Shown here: positions 6,844-10,250 of the stretch, piece by piece
How the letters are laid out: every line of letters starts with the position of its first letter
Position numbering within the stretch: the stretch's first letter is position 1
From: Gemmobacter sp.
Lineage (GTDB): Bacteria > Pseudomonadota > Alphaproteobacteria > Rhodobacterales > Rhodobacteraceae
Length of the DNA: 10,250 nt
Direction of reading: 5' to 3'
Assembly: GCA_003509785.1 (NCBI GenBank)
Contig: DOMY01000321.1
Span: 1-10,250 of the forward strand
Translations under genes and position numbers: made by a program
Notes under the pieces: generated by a model
Seen by the model: only the letters and a program-made list of their open reading frames with translations
The model's database searches: none
What the model was told of the DNA's origin: nothing

Positions 6844-7826
6844 TGCAACTATCTGTTGCCATTGGCGATTATGATCGCAACCGCCCGCTGCGCGATGGCC
6901 GCGCCAAGATCGACGGGGTCGATCCGGTGGTGATGATGCTGACCCCGGAAGAGATGTTCTTCCGCGCCATGCGGCACGAGGCCTTTGATATCTGCGAACT
7001 GTCGCTGTCCTCGCATACGTTGCGCACGGCGCGGGGCGATGCGCCCTATGTCGCGATCCCGGCCTTTGTGTCGCGCGCCTTCCGCCATACCGGCATCATC
7101 GTGCGCAGCGACAGTGGCATCACCCATCCCGCACAGCTGAAAGGGCGGCGCGTCGGCATCCCCGAATGGCAGCTGACGGCCTGTGTCTGGATCCGCGCCC
7201 TGCTGCAGGATGAATACGGCGTGGCGATGCAGGATATCCACTGGGTGCGCGGCGGGCTGGAAGAGCCGGGCCGGGTGGAGAAGGTGGCGCTTGCCCTGCC
7301 CGAAGGTGTGGGGGTCGAGGATATCGGCCCGACCCAGACCCTGCGCGACATGCTGGCGGCGGGTGAGATAGACGCCTTCATCGGCCCGCGTGCCCCCACC
7401 AGCTTTACCCCGGACAACCCAGATCTGCGGTGGCTCTTTGCCGATCCCACCGCCGAGGCGCAGGCGTTTTACCGCAAGACCCGGATGTTTCCGATCATGC
7501 ATGTGATCGGCATCCGCAAGACGCTGGCAGAGGCGCATCCCTGGCTGCCGATGGCGGTTTACAAGGGATTCGTGCAATCGAAGGCGCTGGCGCTGGAACA
7601 GCTGTCGGAAACCTCGGCCACCAAGATCACCCTGCCCTTTGTCGAAGAACAGCTGCGCAGCGCCGTGGATCTGATGGGGGCGGATTTCTGGCCCTATGGT
7701 CTGGCCCCCAACCGCCATGTGCTGGAATATTTCACCAAGGTGCATCACCAGCAGGGCCTGTCGGCGCAGCAGGTGCCGGTGGAACAGCTGTTCCATCCCT
7801 CGACGCTGGAGGGCTATGTGATCTGA
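6843..7826 (+). CDS. 4,5-dihydroxyphthalate decarboxylase-like protein (NMT1/THI5-type periplasmic-binding fold)
   Basis: This 327-residue protein without a signal peptide resembles 4,5-dihydroxyphthalate decarboxylase (Pht5) and its relatives, which have the fold of ABC substrate-binding proteins but act in the cytoplasm. Shared marks are the start LSVAIGDYDRNRPL, EEMFFRAMR, FDICELS, the VFRH-like AFRHTGI, GIPEW (105-109), EPGRVEKVAL (141-150) and the acidic loop EIDAFIGPRAP. Lack of a signal peptide favours an enzyme over a transport receptor. ATG at 6843 overlaps the ThDP stop by one base and has AGGAG 10 bases upstream; GTG at 6840 is an equally open alternative adding one residue. If the upstream deletion is real, the promoter of this gene has been lost. 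The exact substrate is not proven: the family also contains poorly studied members annotated as ABC receptors. Confidence 0.8.
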   Translation: MQLSVAIGDYDRNRPLRDGRAKIDGVDPVVMMLTPEEMFFRAMRHEAFDICELSLSSHTLRTARGDAPYVAIPAFVSRAFRHTGIIVRSDSGITHPAQLKGRRVGIPEWQLTACVWIRALLQDEYGVAMQDIHWVRGGLEEPGRVEKVALALPEGVGVEDIGPTQTLRDMLAAGEIDAFIGPRAPTSFTPDNPDLRWLFADPTAEAQAFYRKTRMFPIMHVIGIRKTLAEAHPWLPMAVYKGFVQSKALALEQLSETSATKITLPFVEEQLRSAVDLMGADFWPYGLAPNRHVLEYFTKVHHQQGLSAQQVPVEQLFHPSTLEGYVI

Positions 7827-7833
7827 TCCGGCA

Positions 7834-7851
7834 GGGGCGTGGCTGCGCCCC
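7834..7851. terminator. Weak GC-rich hairpin between convergent genes
   Basis: GGGGCG (7834-7839) pairs with CGCCCC (7846-7851) around a 6-base loop in the 38-base gap between two gene ends. It has no T-tract, so intrinsic termination is doubtful. Confidence 0.3.
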
Positions 7852-7864
7852 CGCCGCCGAAGGC

Positions 7865-8926
7865 TCAGGCGAAGACCCGGCCGCTCATCAGCTTGCGCGC
7901 GGTGCGCAGCGAACCAGCGCCGGTCACCCGCCCGGTCGCATCCTGTTCCAGCAAGACTTCGGCCGCGCCGCCCGGATGTTCGATGGCAAAGCGGTTGTCC
8001 GCAGGCAGGCAGGCCAGGGCAAAGGCGGTCGACCCGGGCAGGGTGCAGGCGGTGGCCACGGTGACGGCGGCAAAGACACCGATGGAGGCATGGCAGCGAT
8101 GCGGTATGAAGCTGCGGGTGCCGATCACCCCGCCCTGCACCGGCGCAGAGACCAGCGTGATCTTGGGCACCGATTTTGCCGCCACATCGCCCAGGTTCAT
8201 CAGCGGGCCTGCCTGCAGGCGGATAGACTCCAGCCGGGCTTTCAGGGCGCTGTCGGCATCCAGCACCTCGCGGCTTTCCTGCCCGGTCAGGCCAAGATCG
8301 CCGGCGCGCAGCAGGATGCAGGGCATCCCGTTGTCGATCAGGGTGCAGTCGATCCCGTCGATCACATCCAGCACCCGCCCGCTGGGCAAAAGCGCCCCGC
8401 AGACCGACCCCTCGATGCCCTGAAACATCAGCGCGACGGGGGCCGCCGTGCCGGGCACGCCGTCAATGGTGGCGCTGCCGCTGTAAGACACCTTGCCGTC
8501 TGGCGTGCAGATCTGTGCCCGCGCCACCTCGCCGGTGTTCAGCATGTGGATACGCACCGGGGTGATGCCATCCTGCGCCGGAACCAGGCCGTATTCGATG
8601 GCCGCCGGTCCGACCCCGGCCAGAATATTGCCGCAGGCCTGGGCGCCCGAAACGCGCGCTTCATCGACAAAGACCTGCAGGAACAGATAATCCACATCCG
8701 CATCCGCCCGGGATGCCGGCGAAAGCACGGCGACCTTGGAGGTCAGCGGATCGCCGCCGCCGATCCCGTCGATCTGGTTGGGATCGGGGCTGCCCATGAT
8801 CCGCAGCAGCAGCGCATCGCGGGCGGCGGGATCGGTGGGCAGATCGGCGGCCAGAAAATACGCGCCCTTGGACGTGCCGCCGCGCATCCACAGGCAGGGG
8901 ATGCCGTCCTGCACCGGGTCAGACAT
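7865..8926 (-). CDS. galD: 4-oxalomesaconate tautomerase (PrpF/GalD family)
   Basis: This 353-residue enzyme of the PrpF family has the diaminopimelate-epimerase-like double-barrel fold. The N-terminus IPCLWMRGGTSKGAYFLA, with RGGTSKG at 15-21, and the following IDGIGGGDPLTSKVA are close to what I know of GalD from Pseudomonas putida. GalD converts the keto and enol forms of 4-oxalomesaconate in gallate degradation, preparing it for hydration to 4-carboxy-4-hydroxy-2-oxoadipate. Its length matches the family. The start at 8926 has GGGG 10 bases upstream and overlaps the aldolase gene by 8 bases. The next gene upstream makes the aldolase that acts two steps later, which strongly supports this function over the methylaconitate isomerase PrpF, which sits with prpC/prpD genes. 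The hydratase (GalB/LigJ) needed between them is not in the window. Confidence 0.88.
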   Translation of the reverse strand: MSDPVQDGIPCLWMRGGTSKGAYFLAADLPTDPAARDALLLRIMGSPDPNQIDGIGGGDPLTSKVAVLSPASRADADVDYLFLQVFVDEARVSGAQACGNILAGVGPAAIEYGLVPAQDGITPVRIHMLNTGEVARAQICTPDGKVSYSGSATIDGVPGTAAPVALMFQGIEGSVCGALLPSGRVLDVIDGIDCTLIDNGMPCILLRAGDLGLTGQESREVLDADSALKARLESIRLQAGPLMNLGDVAAKSVPKITLVSAPVQGGVIGTRSFIPHRCHASIGVFAAVTVATACTLPGSTAFALACLPADNRFAIEHPGGAAEVLLEQDATGRVTGAGSLRTARKLMSGRVFA

Positions 8927-9590
8927 AGATCAGCCCCTTGTCGCGCAGCCGCTGGCGCATGTTGTAGATATCCAGCCCCAGCTCGCCCGCGGCAAGGCGC
9001 AGGCGCTTGGCCTCTTCGGCGGCGATGCGCGTTTCGGCTGCGGCCAGCACTCGGGCGGCATCGGCGCAGGGCACCACACAGACACCGTCATCATCGGCAA
9101 CGATGACATCGCCCGCATTGATCGCCTGCCCGCCGCAGATGACCGGCACATTCACCGACCCCAGCGTTTCCTTCACCGTGCCCTGCGCGCTGATGGCGCT
9201 GGACCAGACCGGAAAGCCCATCTGGTTCAGATCGGCCACATCGCGCACGCCCGCATCAATCACCAGCCCGCGACAGCCGCGCGCCATGGCGCTGGTGGCC
9301 AGCAGATCGCCGAAATAGCCGTTGTCGCAGGGCGAGGTGGGGGCCAGCACCAGAATATCGCCGGGGCGCAGCTGTTCGATGGCAACATGCAGCATCCAGT
9401 TGTCGCCCGGCGGGGCGCTGATCGTGATGGCGGATCCGGCGATGCGCGCGCCGGTCTGGATCGGGCGCAGGCGGCTGGACAGACAGCCGGTGCGGCCCTG
9501 CGCCTCGTGGACGGTTGCGGTGCCGGCCCGGGCAAGCCCGTCGATCACCGCCTGATCGGCGCGTGGAATGGTCTGGATGACGACGGCCAT
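8919..9590 (-). CDS. ligK: 4-carboxy-4-hydroxy-2-oxoadipate aldolase/oxaloacetate decarboxylase (RraA-like)
   Basis: This 223-residue class II (divalent-metal) aldolase cleaves 4-carboxy-4-hydroxy-2-oxoadipate to pyruvate and oxaloacetate, the last step of the protocatechuate 4,5-cleavage and gallate pathways (LigK, GalC, ProA). It has the RraA-like fold: TATVHEAQGRTG near the N-terminus, GDNWMLHVAIEQLRPGD, the pocket loop GDLLA (94-98), and DAGVRD with Arg116 and Asp117 at the positions of the family's substrate-binding Arg and metal-binding Asp. The C-terminal helix region carries EEAKRLRL. These aldolase features distinguish it from RraA proper, which inhibits RNase E. The ATG at 9590 follows AGGGG and starts 3 bases after the dioxygenase stop; its end overlaps galD by 8 bases, so the three genes form one operon. 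galC would be an equally valid symbol. Confidence 0.88.
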   Translation of the reverse strand: MAVVIQTIPRADQAVIDGLARAGTATVHEAQGRTGCLSSRLRPIQTGARIAGSAITISAPPGDNWMLHVAIEQLRPGDILVLAPTSPCDNGYFGDLLATSAMARGCRGLVIDAGVRDVADLNQMGFPVWSSAISAQGTVKETLGSVNVPVICGGQAINAGDVIVADDDGVCVVPCADAARVLAAAETRIAAEEAKRLRLAAGELGLDIYNMRQRLRDKGLIYV

Positions 9591-9593
9591 GGT

Positions 9594-10250
9594 TCAATCC
9601 CCTGCCTGTGCCGGAGGCGTTCCGTGCGTGTGAAAACTTTCGATGGTCTTCAGGCCCCAGGCCTGCCCCTTCCTGCGGTCTGCCTCTGTCCAGATGACCG
9701 GCTGCCAGTCGGGCGCCAGGATCAGCCGCGCGCCGGCATTGGCCAGCTCGACCCGGTTGCCGGCAGGTTCCCAGACATACAGGAAGAAGGTGCCCTGAAT
9801 GGCGTGCTTGTGGGGGCCGGTCTCGATATGGACGCCGTTCTGCAGAAAGATATCTGCCGCGCGCAGGATATCCTCGCGCTGATCGGTGGCATAGGTGACA
9901 TGATGCAGACGGGCGCGGCCCCGGCCATGTTCCTCGGTGCAGGCCAGATCATAGGTCTTGTTGTTGATGGTGAACCAGCACCCGCCGATGCGGCCATTGT
10001 CCAGCTGGATCATTTCGGTCACCCGCGCGCCCAGACAGGTCTGCATGAAATCGCGGAACTGGGTCACATCGCTGGCCAGCAGGTTGATATGGTCCAGCCT
10101 GCGGGGCGCGGCCCCGGCAAAGGCGCTGGCGGTATTCTTCAGCGCCGCCCGCTCGGCCTCCTGCTGCGGGCGATACCAGACGGTGTCATAGTAGATTTCG
10201 AACACATGGCCGAACGGATCTTCAAAGCGGAAGGCGCGGCCATGGCTGTC
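9594..10250 (-). CDS. Type I extradiol (catechol 2,3-dioxygenase-like, VOC fold) ring-cleavage dioxygenase, 5' part outside the window
   Basis: The C-terminal 218 residues are visible; the frame is open to the right edge (SHGRAFRFEDPFGH before FEIYYDT), so a GTG at 10205 is not the start. DPFGHVFEIYY is the end of the N-terminal VOC domain, and the catalytic C-terminal domain follows. All three Fe(II) ligands of type I extradiol dioxygenases can be placed: His in LDHINLL (codon 10089-10091), His in RLHHVTYAT (9900-9902) and Glu in NRVELAN (9747-9749). Their spacing of 63 and 51 residues is close to catechol 2,3-dioxygenase (61 and 51), so an active enzyme is likely. It is the first visible gene of an operon with the aldolase and tautomerase of the 4,5-cleavage route. 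That route normally uses the unrelated LigAB/GalA type, so the substrate here is an open question, presumably a carboxylated catechol. Confidence 0.85.
   Translation of the reverse strand, partial: DSHGRAFRFEDPFGHVFEIYYDTVWYRPQQEAERAALKNTASAFAGAAPRRLDHINLLASDVTQFRDFMQTCLGARVTEMIQLDNGRIGGCWFTINNKTYDLACTEEHGRGRARLHHVTYATDQREDILRAADIFLQNGVHIETGPHKHAIQGTFFLYVWEPAGNRVELANAGARLILAPDWQPVIWTEADRRKGQAWGLKTIESFHTHGTPPAQAGD

Noticed and set aside
10203..10205. GTG at 10205 as start of the ring-cleavage dioxygenase
   Set aside because: The frame continues upstream to the window edge with FRFEDPFGH, the typical end of the N-terminal VOC domain, so the gene is cut by the window.
1..10250. CRISPR array, tRNA/rRNA, transposase or prophage genes
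   Set aside because: I saw no regularly spaced repeats, no tRNA-like cloverleaf sequence and no protein of these classes on either strand.

Overview
The window reads as chromosomal DNA from a high-GC alphaproteobacterium, probably of the Rhodobacteraceae type. I base this on the strong GC bias at third codon positions, a pseudoazurin gene, an ATGA-coupled ABC operon under a cobalamin riboswitch, and aromatic catabolism genes beside an orphan TctC-type receptor. The genus cannot be fixed from sequence reading alone.

Left part (1-3600, minus strand): a vitamin B12 uptake operon. A promoter-like pair (about 3365-3393) precedes a well-conserved cobalamin riboswitch (about 3190-3360). A leader follows whose last hairpin (3024-3055) buries the ribosome binding site of the first gene. 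The genes are a periplasmic binding protein (BtuF-like), a FecCD-type permease (BtuC-like) and an ATPase (BtuD-like), joined by 4-base ATGA overlaps. Three bases after the ATPase stop, a pseudoazurin (blue copper protein) gene begins and leaves the window on the left.

Middle (3601-4660, plus strand): a lone Bug/TctC-family solute receptor with a TTG start, a strong Shine-Dalgarno sequence and a Tat-like signal peptide. A good hairpin terminator follows it.

Right part (4686-10250): a catabolic gene cluster. On the minus strand lies an SDR oxidoreductase. Facing it on the plus strand is a thiamine-diphosphate enzyme followed by a 4,5-dihydroxyphthalate decarboxylase-like protein. Convergent to these on the minus strand are a type I (VOC-fold) extradiol dioxygenase, entering from the right edge, a 4-carboxy-4-hydroxy-2-oxoadipate (CHA) aldolase and a 4-oxalomesaconate tautomerase. 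The aldolase and tautomerase belong to the lower gallate/protocatechuate 4,5-cleavage route, so the cluster probably degrades a carboxylated aromatic compound that the TctC-type receptor may bring in.

The most unusual point is at about 5300-5312. The SDR and the ThDP enzyme are divergent, and both lose their 5' ends at the same place. The SDR lacks its Rossmann TGxxxGxG segment and the ThDP enzyme lacks roughly its first 65 residues, including the expected catalytic Glu. Both reading frames stay open across the join, so each can be miscalled as an intact gene. This looks like a deletion of the shared divergent promoter region and both gene starts, or an assembly join.
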